NCBI GenBank assembly: GCA_013076295.1
Contig: RQOL01000729.1
Span: 4,836,001-4,900,000, forward strand
DNA: 64,000 nt
From: Sanderia malayensis
Lineage: Eukaryota > Cnidaria > Scyphozoa > Semaeostomeae > Pelagiidae
Reading direction: 5' to 3'
The notes beneath the pieces are model-generated. The model searched no databases. It was not told the DNA's origin and saw only the letters and a list, made by a program, of their open reading frames with translations. Made by a program: the position numbers and the translations under genes. This document shows positions 22,117-33,578 of the stretch, piece by piece; the first letter of the stretch is position 1, and every line of letters starts with the position of its first letter.

Positions 22117-22394
22117 TCATTCTGGGTCAGAGGTGAGATTTACCCAATTATAAAAAATTTGCAGATACAACCTGCTTGAAATGTTTCAACCCTATTTATC
22201 AGGTAGGGAATAAACTCATTGGAGCTTACCTTCAGAATTGGAAAGTTTATTTCCTGGCATTGAAGTTCCTCCGGCCTCGGTCCAAAAAAGACTGTTGTGA
22301 GCCAGTTTTATTTCCAAATCCATAATTCTGGGTTGGTCTTACATATGTAGATGTTGGGGGTAAAATGTTTTCTTTTTTACTGGCAATTTTTGGC

Positions 22395-22734
22395 TCAGTC
22401 GAGAGGAAAGTCGGTGCATTTCCTTAGATTCCATGATGCTTTTGGAGACATCATCCCCAAACAAAACTGGCTTGGTTTCTTGTCAAGACTACAAATGTGC
22501 CTTGTATCTTCTGCCAGGATACCCCTGACATTAATTTTCCTGGCATTATTAAGCAAAGATTGTGCTTGGCCAAGAAATATGATTCTATCTAATGCAGAGC
22601 GAATTAGTTTTTTGGCATCTGCCATTTTACCCCCTTGGTCAGCCATTTGTGTGATGGCTGCAGATGCTCGGATGATATTGGTTTGTATATTATAATAGCG
22701 GCGTTCTGCTGGACAAATGGACTCAAAATTTTTT
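22395..22734 (-). pseudogene. DIRS gag, C-terminal part
   Basis: Reads NFESICPAERRYYNIQTNII and LGQAQSLLNNARKINVRG. The spacing and position just upstream of RT suit a DIRS gag. Its N-terminal half is at 38746-39456. The break falls in a run of A next to ATTTTGAGTCC. Confidence 0.65.
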
Positions 22735-22907
22735 ATCAATTCAATTCAATTATAATGAATTCAAGCTTTTAATTACAGGGCTACATGATTAAACTTAGTT
22801 ACAATTAATAAAGCTTAGGGCAAATAAAAAGAACTCAGATGAGCTACCGAGTTATTTGCCCTATTACACTGCATGCACGAAATTACATTGAATTAGAAAA
22901 TTTTACA
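22735..22907 (-). mobile_element. LINE 3' tail inserted in gag (first part)
   Basis: On the minus strand this ends GAATTCATTATAATTGAATTGAATTGATAAAAAA. Short ATTGA repeats at the end, with no coding sequence, are typical of CR1/L2-type LINE 3' ends. The rest of the same insertion (38519-38745) lies beyond the RecQ/DUF6589 element. Its junctions with gag share a run of A, so the duplication cannot be measured. Confidence 0.5.
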
Positions 22908-23144
22908 GCCTGCGTGCAGACTTTAAGAAGAGAGGAAGAATTAAAGTCTGCGCATTGTCGTTGATAATCATGCATTGAGTAATTGCGCAATGGTCATCCG
23001 TTGTATTTTGATTGTATTTTGAACCAATCATAAATTGGTCCCGAAAAATCTGGACTCCAATCAGATTCGCCATTGTGTTGCACGTGATGCATTTTCTCAC
23101 TCACCACAACAACAACGTAAATACCAAAAAACATCAGAAACAAA

Positions 23145-24817
23145 ATGGAGGAGGACAAGAGACATGCAGTTAGCTCTCCATTGAAGTTTGATGGCCTCAG
23201 TCGTTTAGTTTGAAATGAAGAAAAATTCCAGGAAGGCATTGAAAATGTATGCTAATTTTTCGGTGTGGCAAACATGTATGAAGACCAAATTACCGTCCTG
23301 CGAAAGTTTTTTAAAGGCCAAAATATGTACTTTAGTGCACCCACTGGCTATGGAAAATCGTTGATTTTTCAGAGTATTCCTATGCTCGCGGATCATCTTC
23401 TGGATAAACCACTGTTCACCAGCAATATTTTGGTTGTATCACCACTAAAGGCTCTTATGTACGATCAAGTGACATATCTAACCGACACTGTTTGCATGAA
23501 TGTTGTTGCGATCACCAATGAATCTAATGCAGATATTGTTGAAACAATAGAGCGTGGTGAAAAACGCATTATTTATACTTCACCGGAGTCAATGCTTGCC
23601 ATAAAAAAATGGAGGAACATTTTATCCCACGAAACTTTCAAAGAAAATTGCATTGGTGTCATTTTTGATGAAGCACATTGCATCAGTAATTGGTAATTAA
23701 ATAACTATTTTTTAATAATTAAAATACTTCCTGTGAAAAAATTTTATCAGTAAAAAAGGTAATCCAGCCCAGAGTGCAAAGTGTTTGTAAGTATGTGCAT
23801 AACTATAAGTCCTGAAAATGCACATCCCTGAAAAAACACAGAGATTTAGAAATGAACTGTTCAATGCTATGGGTAAATACTATTCTCTTTCTATTTATTA
23901 GGGGTTATCAAACAGCCAACAGTGGACCATTCAGGACATGGTACAGAAATGTTCATGAACTCAGACTTCTCCTTGACTCAACAGTTCAAGTAGGTATATT
24001 CACTGCTACAGCAACATCTATTACAAAGCATCGCATATTTGAAGCACTTGGTCTCCTTCGTTTTAATTCTTTTGTTCTGGAGAAGTCTCCTTTAAAAGAA
24101 AATATAAAATTTTCTACAACATACATTGGGAATAAGTCAAAAATAGAAGAAACATTTGCCAATTTGATACTGGAATTACAGGCCAGACGTGAAAAAACAA
24201 CTAAAACATTAATTTATTGCCACTCTAGAACACAGTGTGCAATCTTGTGGCAAAGATTTGCATCCAAGCTTGGCCCAAAATTGTATTTAAAAGGGGACTA
24301 TGATCCAAAGCAACGTTTAGTTGAAATGTTTCATGCTGGAACACCCAAACCAGTCAAAGAACATATAATATTCAATGCAACACATAAAATTAGCAGTGTA
24401 AGAGTAATAATTTGTACAACTGCCTTTGGAATGGGCATTAACTGTATTGGCTTCAATTCGGTAATACATTTTGGCCCATCTAAAAATCTTGAAGCCTACA
24501 TGCAAGAATGTGGTAGGGTGGGTAGAGATGGAACATTGAGCATTTCCCATATCCTCTATAATAATTTACTGTCTAGTAAGTCATTTGATGATATGAAAGA
24601 CTACATTTATTCCAAAGAATGCAGGCACAAAACAATTGCTAAGTGGTTCAACACTACCATGGCAGAAAGTTCTTGCCCTTGCTGTGACATTTGCGCAATT
24701 AAATGTGAGTGTGATGTAAACAGAAGCTGTCAACAATTGCTTAGCTTCAACAACGCAAATTTTATGGAAGTGTTCCCCAGAACTAGGAAAGTCTCACAAA
24801 AAGATATGGAAAAATGA
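23145..24817 (+). pseudogene. RecQ-like SF2 DNA helicase
   Basis: The ATG at 23145 opens a frame with stops at 23211 and 23253. The long part begins at 23265. Motifs in order: I, SAPTGYGKS; Ia, VVSPLKALM; II, FDEAHCISNW; III, FTATAT; IV, LIYCHSR; V, TTAFGMGIN; VI, QECGRVGRDG. A 208-bp intron (23694-23901) interrupts just after motif II, and splicing makes the frame continuous. A cysteine cluster SCPCCDICAIKCEC resembles the RecQ zinc-binding region. RecQ enzymes unwind DNA 3'-5'; here the likely role was to help the transposon's DNA processing. The TGA at 24815 and a TAA at 24914 interrupt a C-terminal tail. No HRDC domain is visible. Confidence 0.85.
23694..23901 (+). other. Intron in the RecQ-like gene
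   Basis: The donor AATTG|GTAATT and acceptor TTATTAG|GGGTTATC join the Trp codon of the DEAH-box block to the following Gly-Tyr in frame. The clean intron shows the gene evolved in a eukaryotic context rather than as a recent bacterial acquisition. Confidence 0.8.
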
Positions 24818-25234
24818 CAGGTTGAGCTTTTGGCTTATATGCATCACATCAAGGAGGTAAAGGACACTGGACAAAAGAACATTTCATCTGTTGGATCAAC
24901 TTTTGAGTTCACATAATTTCAAGTGAACCAGCTTCTAAAGAACTGTAATCAAATTTTCACATTTGATGACATAATGGAAATAATTGAGATCTGGGGAATA
25001 ATTCATGCCAAAAACATCCTGGTTATTCTTTCCAGGATTTTTGATGACATAGAGGCTGATGGAAACACAGAAATCCAGTTTTCATTTTGGAGTGAAGATG
25101 AAGAAATGCTACCTGAGTGGGTAGAGATGAGAGATGACTCATACAAAATATTTCCTTTTAAAAGTGGACTGCTGGCAGAAATAGACAGTGTTATTAATAC
25201 CATAGATGAACCTGAGATATCTGTATCAATATGA
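24818..25234 (+). pseudogene. C-terminal tail of the RecQ-like protein after in-frame stops
   Basis: The same frame continues past TGA (24815) through VELLAYMHHIKEVKDTGQ, past TAA (24914), and then NQIFTFDDIMEIIEIWGI with an acidic end, SFWSEDEEMLPEWVEM, stopping at 25234. Continuity of coding quality after the stops says they are secondary mutations. The gene ends about 110 bp before the convergent DUF6589 gene. Confidence 0.65.
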
Positions 25235-25343
25235 GAAGGATACATATTAGACTACAATCAAACATCAGGTTCCAGTGTTGATAATTAAGGTATAAATTAT
25301 TAAATCAAAATGTTAGCTTACTGTTTATCCCATTCATTTCATT

Positions 25344-25831
25344 CTATCTAGCTGATGTTTGCGTGTAAATTTTCTTCTTATGCTCAGTTATCCATTTGTA
25401 GAAATCATGAACATCAAAATTTTCCAAAAGTGTTTTTTTGCAATCTTGATATGCTCGATACTTCCTACCAGGCATTCTACCCATTGCATTTTGGGACACT
25501 AGGTTTTCAACAACTTTTTTTAGATCTTTATCATCTGATTTTCCAATATGCTTCCCCGATCTTTTCATGATTCCACATGATTCATCAAAGTTATCTAGCA
25601 GTGTCTTATTGGTAGAGAGTGACTTAATAAGTCGGTCTAGTGCATTTTTGTTTGTCACATTTGATCCCATTTTTTTCAACATTGTTTTTATGAGCAGATT
25701 GAAATGTTCTAATGTCAAATCAAGAGCGATATTGCCCCCTAGCCCTATCTTGAGCTTGGAAAATCTGTTCCAAACTAAGTTGTGAGCATCTTTGGGGGAT
25801 AAAAGGGCATACCTTTGAAACATAAAATATA
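25344..25831 (-). pseudogene. DUF6589 gene, C-terminal part (after the fold-back insertion)
   Basis: The minus strand reads MFQRYALLSPKDAHNLVWNR, then LGGNIALDLTLEHFNLLIK, which is the characteristic DUF6589 C-terminal pattern: an Asn/Trp helix, then a glycine turn, then L-D-x-x-L-E-H. It ends with KKKIYTQTSAR. The preceding residues (KYALEAL) are at the far side of the fold-back, at about 28766. With one copy of the 3-bp duplication kept the frame runs straight through. In life this would be the end of the protein's conserved core. Confidence 0.8.
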
Positions 25832-28762
25832 TAGGCCATGGGCACTGCAGCCGAAAAGGCTCTCAAAAAAATTTTCGTTGGACCCAACCTGGAGACTACT
25901 TTCTGACAGCATAAATGTAAATGAAATACTTTTTTTATCACGTTTTCACTTGTTCGCGGTTGCATAGACCCGCAGTTTTTTCAAAAACCATGAAATTGTT
26001 TCCATAATTTTCCACTCGAAAGTCCTCAACGAAGCGCCATTTTAAAGTGTTTTCCAGTTCGATTTCACGGCATGGAAAAGAGGCTGACTGTATATTCTCT
26101 ATTGATTCGAGATAGAGGCTGATTTCTGCGAGGTCGTGGTGGTTGGTTATGCTTGCGTATTTATGTATACTGCAAATTTTCAATTTAGCCCCCCAGGAGA
26201 TGGGTTATTTATGCCAAAGAGGGTCAGATTGAAATTTCCATGCACAGTACTTGTATTCCTCAAATTTTAAGGGGTGTTCAATCGTGAAAGGAGCTTTAAA
26301 GACTGGGCCAATTGAAAAGTGGGGGAGGGGGCTAGATTAGGGAAGGAGCTTAAAATAGAATTCATGGTAAAACTATGGACAACGCAAATATTTTGCCGAT
26401 AATGCAACTTTTTTTGTATGAGTAAATATTTTCATCTCGGGCATCAGCTTACATTTCTGGATTCAACCAGGGAGAATCATCTTCAGTTACTTATAGTTAA
26501 AAATTACAGGGGCTTGAAAACCATTCCCTTTTACAAACACTGGAATAGCCCTGGGGGGCACAGGGTAACCTCAACACTTGATGATATGAAATTTTCAATC
26601 GTTCGATATCACAACTATCCAACCATGAATCTTAAAAATTAAGAAGGTATTACGCTCATGCCTCTTTCAACCCCACGTACAGTGGGTTAGCTCGCCGCGC
26701 TCGCCCGTCTATCCATTATCAAGAAACATTGACTGATAGGACGCACTTCGTGCGCTGCATTCGCTTACGCTGATGCCCCTTTCAACCCCACGTACAATGG
26801 GTTAGCTCGCTGCTCTCGCCTGTCTATCTATTATCAAGAAATATTGTCAACCCCACTAGGGCCTTTTTTAAGGATTTTTAAGTGGGGGAGGGGGGGCCAA
26901 AACTTGAAGGGGACCTATATTTTCAGAGAAGCGGCCGGATCAGGGGAGCAAATTCAAAAAAGTGTCGACATATACTCGGGACCGACTTTTGCATGAACAT
27001 TTCTTTGGACCGACTGAAAAGTACCGTGGCTCAAATTGCCCCACAGGGATACCACACCCATGAATTGAAAAAGCTCTCAGCGAGCAATGAGAAAGGGCAT
27101 CTTTAGGAAAATGTTTTTATTTGAAAAATAAAGCTTTTCTACGCCATCGCCATCGAATAGAGCATAGGGATAGCCCTCAAATACTGCATTTTCGAATAAA
27201 AAATAATTTTGGCTACCTGAGGCGCCACCATGGTTGCCGCCGAAGGGGGAAATTTTACAAATTTGGTACCTCAGATATCACTGAAAGTGTATTTTATTTA
27301 TAATCAAATTATAAATTTCAAAATCTACTATTAGTGGCCAATACCACTTTAAATTAGGCAGCCAGTCAAACTTGATTGTTCTCTCAAATTTTAGGACCAA
27401 CATTTTGGACCGACTGGGAAATCATTCAAGTGTCTCCCCCACAACACCCCCTAATGTGCGCCCCTGGGTCAGGTAGTATTTCTAAATTCGGTTATAACGG
27501 ACAGAACGGATCACAGTTTTTCAACATTAAAGAAAGGACAGCAAAATCTCGTTTGTGTATTATTGATATAATCAACAAGTCAAACTACACTTGTAAATGA
27601 TATCAACAGGACTGGAAGCAAGCTAGATACTTTGTGGAAGATACCATTGAAAAACACAGTGGCTTCCACACAACAACGAGTCATTTGAATCATCATGATT
27701 GCAAATTATTGATAATATTTAACTGGGGGGCCACTTTTGCTGACTGGGGGGCCACCACGAGGGCTGGGGTGCCTTGGCCCCCCAGTCTGTATGTTAAAAA
27801 AGGCCCTGAACCCCACGTACATTGGGTACCATTGTACATGTAGCGAATGTAGCGCACGAAGTGGGCCCTATCAGTCAATGTCTCTTGATAATAGATAGGC
27901 GAGCGCACCGAGCTAACCCACTGTACGTGGGGTTGAAAGAGGCATGAGCGTAATACCTTCTTAATTTTTAAGATTCATGGTTGGATAGTTGTGATATTGA
28001 ACGATTGAAAATTTCATATCATCAAGTGCTGAAGTTACCCTCTGCCCCCCAGGGCTATGCCAGTGTTTGCAAAAGGGAATGGTTTTCAAGCCCCTGTAAT
28101 TTTTAACTATAAGTAACTGAAGATGATTCTCCCTTGTTGAATCTAGAAATGTAAGCTGATGCCCGAGATGAAAATATTTACTCATACAAAAAAAGTTGCA
28201 TTATCGGCAAAATATTTGCGTTGTCCATAGTTTTACCATGAATTCAATTTTTAGCTCCTTCCCTAATCTAGCCCCCTCCCCCACTTTTCAATTGGCCCAG
28301 TCTTTAAAGCTCCTTTCACGATTGAACACCCCTTAAAATTTGAGGAATACAAGTACTGTGCATGGAAATTTCAATCTGACCCTCTTTGGCATAAATAACC
28401 CATCTCCTGGGGGGCTAAATTGAAAATTTGCAGTATACATAAATACGCAAGCATAACCAACCACCACGACCCCGCAGAAATCAGCCTCTATCTCGAATCA
28501 ATAGAGAATATACAGTCAGCCTCTTTTCCATGCCGTGAAATCAAACTGGAAAACACTTTAAAATGGCGCTTCGTTGAGGACTTTCGAGTGGAAAATTACG
28601 GAAACAATTTCATGGTTTTTGAAAAAACTGCGGGTCTATGCAACCGCGAACAAGTGAAAACGTGATGAGAAAGGCATTTCCTTTACATTTCTGTTGTCAG
28701 AAAGTAGTCTCCAGGTTGGGTCCAACGACTTGAAACGATAGAGCTGCACTGCCCATGGCCTA
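25832..28762. mobile_element. Fold-back element with ~930-bp arms
   Basis: Arms 25832-26765 and 27842-28762 are inverted copies starting TAGGCCATGGGCA(C/G)TGCAGC. The 3-bp flanks ATA (25829-25831, 28763-28765) form the target duplication. There is no transposase. Each arm contains the same 81-residue open frame (25938-26183 minus, 28420-28665 plus), which differs by two residues and has no recognised domain. Near the loop lie GCGCACGAAG and CCCACGTAC(A)GTGGGTTAGC blocks, also found in Helitron copy 4. It interrupts the DUF6589 gene. Confidence 0.8.
26857..27808. mobile_element. hAT-type non-autonomous element in the fold-back loop
   Basis: The ends (T)AGGGCCTTTTTTAA and TTAAAAAAGGCCCT(G) are inverted repeats, and AACCCCAC flanks both sides (26849-26856, 27809-27816). 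An 8-bp duplication with a CAGGG-type terminus is the hAT signature. It is 952 bp with no convincing coding sequence. G/C-rich strings such as GTGGGGGAGGGGGGGCC lie just inside each end. Confidence 0.85.
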
Positions 28763-29000
28763 ATAGTGCTTCAAGAGCATATTTTCTACTTTTAGCCCGA
28801 TCTTCAAACAAATAGGGGAGCATGAACTTCCATGATCTTAGCACTCTAGAACCATCTCCCTCTGAAATTGCATCATGAAAGTTTAGCTGTAGTATTCCAT
28901 ACTCCAAAAATGAGCATTGATAATTGAACATATCATCAGCTGCTGATTCCACATTTGCCGTTTCAATGACATGAAACCCATGCATCTTTTCGTGATCAAT
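28763..29000 (-). pseudogene. DUF6589 gene, central exon part between two insertions
   Basis: Reads DHEKMHGFHVIETANVES, then FNYQCSFLEYGILQLNFHDA, then SWKFMLPYLF and SRKYALEAL. This is the conserved middle of DUF6589. It is bounded on the right by the 29001 transposon (AT duplication) and on the left by the fold-back. Both boundaries allow the frame to continue when each insertion is ignored. Confidence 0.8.
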
Positions 29001-29150
29001 AGACCCCTTTCACATTTACGTCACACCATAAGTCACGAACGTGAAAACGAGGCAAACGATGTAATGTCATTTCTTTTCCAATACTTTTCTACTGCGGACC
29101 TGTGATATCATTGCGATTAAAGTACTTTAAATTTAAAAAAATAAGTGAAA

Positions 29151-30824
29151 ATGAGTAGCGAAGACCTATCCGATATAGGTAAAGATATACCAAAGCCGAA
29201 AAAACGATCTTGGGGACGTCAATGTGCAGCTATTGGATGTTGTAGCTACTTTTATAATTGTGATGGATCACGCACGGGCCTACATTTTTTTAACTTTCCT
29301 AAGTCAAATCCGGAGAAACGTCGCTGGTGTAATTTAATTAAATGGGTAGATGGCATGGATGGTTTCAGTGTCAACAACGCAACCTGCCTTTGTGAAAAGC
29401 ATTTTACACTAGCTGATATAAAGCGAAACCCACACCATTGGCGTCTTGTTCCTGGTGCTGAACCTTGCTTAAATTTACCAACTACTGATAATATCGTCCC
29501 TTCAGCAACCTCCAAAAGCAATGCGCGGAAGCCTCCAACACCCCGTCATGCAATATTGCCTCCAACCTTGTCCATGGACGTTACTGAAGAATCCTCAAGT
29601 TTTGGTGATGAAATGGATCTTGATCTTGACCATACTTTTGAAGAAGAAGAAGAACCTTCAACCTTCACAATTTCCACCCAAACTGATTTTTCTTTCATCA
29701 ACTCTCCAACCTATCTGCCAATTGATTCTGACGAGATGAAAAATGATATCATGCACTCTTTTGCCAAGAATGACGATCTCAAATCACAAAATGCAGACCT
29801 ATCAGCCAAGATTGCCAAATTAGAAACCCAAATGGAACAGCTAGAGTCACAGTTGGCAAAAGTCAGATCATCTCTTTTTTCTATTGAAAAGTTGAAGTCC
29901 GACAATTCAGCCACAAAGTTCTACACTGGTTTCCCTAACTTTTCAACATTGCTGGCAACATTCGAATATTTCGAGCCTAAAGTCCAACAAATGCAATATT
30001 GGCGTGGCAACAAGTTTTTTCACAGTTCTGATCCTCATCAAAGCAAGTCCTCTCGTGGTCCTAAGCGTTCACTCACTCACTTTGAACAGTTCATTCTTGT
30101 TCTGATGAGACTCAAAGTTGGTTTGTTCATTGATGATTTGGCTAATCGATTTGGTATTTCTTCTGGTCACGTGTCAAAGATTTTTTCAACTTGGATTTGT
30201 TTTCTTTATCATGAACTCCCATTGCTTTTTAAACCCCCTTCTCAAGAGATTGTACGACAAAACATGCCTGCACAATTTAAAGATTTCCCAACAACTAGAC
30301 TTATCATTGATTGCACTGAATTGTTTGCTGAAGTTCCATCATCTATGAAAGCTCAATCCCAAACATGGTCTGAATATAAGCATCACAACACATGGAAAGC
30401 TCTCATTGGCATATCCCCTTCTGGCCTAATTACCTTTGTTTCAAAGCTATGGTCTGGCAAGGTCTCTGACAAAGAAATCACTCTGAAGTCTGGTGTTCTG
30501 GCACTTCTTGAGGATGGCGATAACCTAATGGCAGACCGTGGCTTTGATATTCAAGACATTCTTCCTCCTGGCGTTACTCTTAACATCCCACCTTTCAAAG
30601 GCACAAGAGCACAACTAACAGCCAAGGAAACAGAGGAAACTGCTTGTATTGCTTCTGTTCGCATACATGTGGAACGTGCCATAGGAAGAGAAAAGAATTA
30701 TTATATCCTTAATGGTGTTTTGCCATTGTCATTGCATTCAACTGCCAATCAAATTTTTACTGTTTGCTGTCTATTGACAATTTTTTTACCATTATTAGTA
30801 GAACCTAATGATACGATATCTTAA
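29151..30824 (+). CDS. THAP-domain DDE transposase (full-length frame)
   Basis: Uninterrupted frame of about 558 residues. The ATG at 29151 gives MSSEDL; an ATG two codons earlier is in frame and equally possible. The THAP zinc finger (about residues 23-110) has CAAIGC and CEKH, the C-x4-C and C-x2-H ligands, with FPKSNPEKRRWC between. An acidic linker, a coiled coil (about 190-250), KFYTGFPNFS and an HTH-like NRFGISSGHVSK follow. The RNase H-fold catalytic core carries Asp in LIIDCTE (about 389), Asp in MADRGFD (about 464) and Glu in VERAIGR (about 510), so all three acidic residues are present. THAP domains bind the terminal repeats, and the DDE core cuts and rejoins DNA. This is the only apparently intact transposase in the window. 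Confidence 0.9.
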   Translation: MSSEDLSDIGKDIPKPKKRSWGRQCAAIGCCSYFYNCDGSRTGLHFFNFPKSNPEKRRWCNLIKWVDGMDGFSVNNATCLCEKHFTLADIKRNPHHWRLVPGAEPCLNLPTTDNIVPSATSKSNARKPPTPRHAILPPTLSMDVTEESSSFGDEMDLDLDHTFEEEEEPSTFTISTQTDFSFINSPTYLPIDSDEMKNDIMHSFAKNDDLKSQNADLSAKIAKLETQMEQLESQLAKVRSSLFSIEKLKSDNSATKFYTGFPNFSTLLATFEYFEPKVQQMQYWRGNKFFHSSDPHQSKSSRGPKRSLTHFEQFILVLMRLKVGLFIDDLANRFGISSGHVSKIFSTWICFLYHELPLLFKPPSQEIVRQNMPAQFKDFPTTRLIIDCTELFAEVPSSMKAQSQTWSEYKHHNTWKALIGISPSGLITFVSKLWSGKVSDKEITLKSGVLALLEDGDNLMADRGFDIQDILPPGVTLNIPPFKGTRAQLTAKETEETACIASVRIHVERAIGREKNYYILNGVLPLSLHSTANQIFTVCCLLTIFLPLLVEPNDTIS

Positions 30825-31500
30825 GCATACAATGTTATTTCATGTAATTTCAATTAGTTTAACCTTGTACCAGAACTATGAAACATACTAAATGTTTCAT
30901 TTACATTATATCTTAAATGTGCAATGTCATTATAGCTAGGTTGCACTTACATCACAATTGTACAAAACAATAATTATTACATTGATACGATATCTTGAGC
31001 ATACAATGTTATTACATGTAATTTCAATTAGTTTAACCTTGTACCAGAACTATGAAACATACTAACTGTTTCATTTACATTATATCTTAAATGTGCAATG
31101 TCATTATAGCTAGGTTGCACTTACATCGCAATTGTACAAAACAATAATTATTACATTGATACGATATCTTGAGCATACAATGTTATTACATGTAAGTTCA
31201 ATTAGTTTAACCTTGTACGAGAACTATGAAACATACTAACTGTTTCATTTACATTATATCTTAAATGTGCAATGTCATTATAGCTAGGTTGCACTTACAT
31301 CACAATTGTACAAAACAATAATTATTACATTGATACGATATCTTGAGCATACAATGTTATTACATGTAATTTCAATTAGTTTAACCTTGTACCAGAACTA
31401 TGAAACATACTAACTGTTTCATTTACATTATATCTTAATTTTGCAATGTCATTTTATCAAGGTAGCTGAATAATAATTGTTACTATCAAAATATATCTTT
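30813..31500. repeat. 174-bp tandem repeat between the convergent genes
   Basis: The ACGATATCTT start recurs at 30813, 30987, 31161 and 31335, giving exact 174-bp spacing and about 3.7 units with very few differences. The first unit overlaps the transposase stop codon, so the array grew from its 3' end and flank. It carries no frame. It may serve as a 3' UTR or terminator spacer for both genes. Confidence 0.9.
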
Positions 31501-31579
31501 AGCATATAATGTTATCTCACATTGTTATTCTATGTGATGATATTACAAGAATGAAGAGGATATTTATTCTTAATTACAA

Positions 31580-33387
31580 TTACTTGACTTTATCAAAGTT
31601 TTTCCAACCGCCATGCAAATATAACTTAAAGCCACGCTTCACACGCTGTGTAAACAGTTCAGGAAGAATTGCTCTCTGATAAAAGAATTCAAGCCTTGGT
31701 AGTATGTGACGAAGCACAAACTCTTTATCATATGGTATTGACTCCACAAATAATGGCTCACTACCACCAAACCAAACAACAAAATGCACCCGCTCCAAAT
31801 TGGCACAAAACATTTGACCTTGAACTTGATAATAATATTGATGATTACGCTTAAGCTTGATGAAGCCATCATAACTGGTCAAGAAGAAGGTTTTATCTTT
31901 AAGTGCATCTTGAAGAGAACTATTAAACTTGGAAAATGGGCATTTAATTTCCAAGCCCCATCTCTCACTCTTACAAGACACAATGCCATCCAAAGATGCA
32001 CCAAGATAAGAATAAGAAGATAACTGCAAGCCAGTTTCTGAAACAACAGCATTGATGCCATGTTCTTTCAAGAAAATAGTGTACAGTTCTATGACATGTC
32101 CTTCAAATTTCTTGCCATGCCTAGTTGCTGCAGTTGAAAAAGACTTGTAAAACATCGCATTTATTTTTGAAGAAGGCTCAACAGTGTTTACAGCAGCAGT
32201 GTAAAAATTGGAGGCTGTGAGTCGATAAAGACGATACTTCATCTAGTTGCTATTGGAAGACTGTCCACGGGTCAGCTTTTCAATGTTAGAGACTTCTTGG
32301 GCAGATAAGGATAGGTTATCACAATAAATTTTCATCATATCTTGAAAGGATTGCTTAGAAATATCGTAGCACTCATTGAAAGAAATTGCTTCACGTAAAG
32401 AAAGATCTGCAGAATCAGATGCACTACCACTTGAAGAAGGTTGATCAGATACTGAAGCTGGATAGAAACCAAAGAATCCACTATTTGGCATTTCGACTTT
32501 AGAATGTCAAGATCTTTATTAATCACGCTTCTATGGCTGATAAGACGAGGATCAAATATTTTATAATCAGGAACATCATAAGCATCACAATTCTTTCCAA
32601 ATTTTATTTTTCTGATAACAATTTCATCAATTGGGGCTGGATTAAAAGAACGAAGAGAGCAAGCATTTGGTACATTCCAGGAAGATAACTTCGATGTGCA
32701 AGAAACAGGCGATTCAAATTCTTGAAGACCACGTCTATTGAAATCTTCAAGAGCAAAGAGAACACCACCAACATGGTTACAGTTTCCAAGACCACCAAGA
32801 CCAATACCAGCAGGACAAGAACAAGCAGCAGAGCAAACATCACCAGATCCATTCGACAACTTTGCAAGAACCTTATATAAAACATTCTTCATGGATGCCT
32901 TGACACGGACATTAAAAAAAGTAAAATCAGCCTTTGTAGCAACATCAATCTTTTTAATAAAGCCTTCAAAGAAAAACTGAAATGCTTTCAGTTTCTTGTA
33001 GGCCGTACTCTTAAGAAGGATGTGCTTGAATTTACAAGTGCGGATGACTAAATATTCGTACAGTTGCAAAAAACTAAAGGCCAGCGTTCCACGCAGGTCT
33101 GATGTCCAAGGAAGGTGCTTGCACTGGTCATGCATGGCGTCAAAAGTAAAATCTTTTTCGTGGCAAAGTAAAGAAGACTCACTTAAAACAATATCGGACG
33201 AAGATTGATAATTTTTAGCACGACAAAAAACAGCATAAGTTCAAAGAACAAGATCGGCTTTGACACCCGACGTTTTCTCTCTGTACTGCACAAGAACAGA
33301 CTTCAATTCTTTTACACTCAGTTTGCCTAGATCTTCCAAACATTCAACAGTCTTTTCTTTAGGTAACAAAGATTTGAAGGCATCCAT
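31580..33387 (-). pseudogene. SAP-SWIM-YqaJ nuclease of the transposon
   Basis: ATG at 33387. The N-terminus (GKLSVKELKSVLVQYREK) is SAP-like. A SWIM zinc-finger pattern CSCPAGIGLGGLGNCNHV lies near 32810. The YqaJ/lambda-exonuclease-type core has GASLDGI (Asp), LEIKCPF (Glu-x-Lys) and YYQVQGQM (Gln), which are the nuclease active-site residues. Lesions are a TGA near 33240, a frame change near 32500 and a TAG at 32243 just before the YRLTASNF block. YqaJ-type enzymes resect double-stranded DNA, and the protein presumably helps process transposition intermediates. With three lesions this copy is unlikely to work unless the stops are read through. Confidence 0.85.
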
Positions 33388-33578
33388 TGAAATCGATTAT
33401 AAGTTAATGAATTCAGTACAATAATGAGATATAGAAAATCTTTTGTCACAGCTTTCCGAAATTCTATACAAATCACAATAGGCCGAAAAAAGAGCGGGCA
33501 ACGATTACATCGGTTGCCTCAATTTCAATCGCGAGTCTCATTTTCAAACACTGTAGCACGTAAATGTGAAAGGGGTCT

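Larger units (their letters stand above)
29001..33578. mobile_element. THAP-DDE / SAP-SWIM-YqaJ transposon (ISL2EU-like), 4.6 kb
   Basis: The ends AGACCCCTTTCACATTTACG and its complement at 33578 are perfect over 20 bp and are flanked by AT on both sides (28999-29000, 33579-33580). A full-length transposase gene lies on plus and a SAP-SWIM-YqaJ gene on minus, converging on a 174-bp tandem repeat. From memory, Repbase ISL2EU elements have a THAP transposase, a YqaJ protein and a 2-bp duplication, which fits. Only the second gene has visible lesions. Confidence 0.85.

Noticed and set aside
25938..26183. 81-residue frame duplicated in the fold-back arms as a normal gene
   Set aside because: Kept only as an observation: the two copies are inverted-repeat arms, so similarity does not prove selection on a protein.
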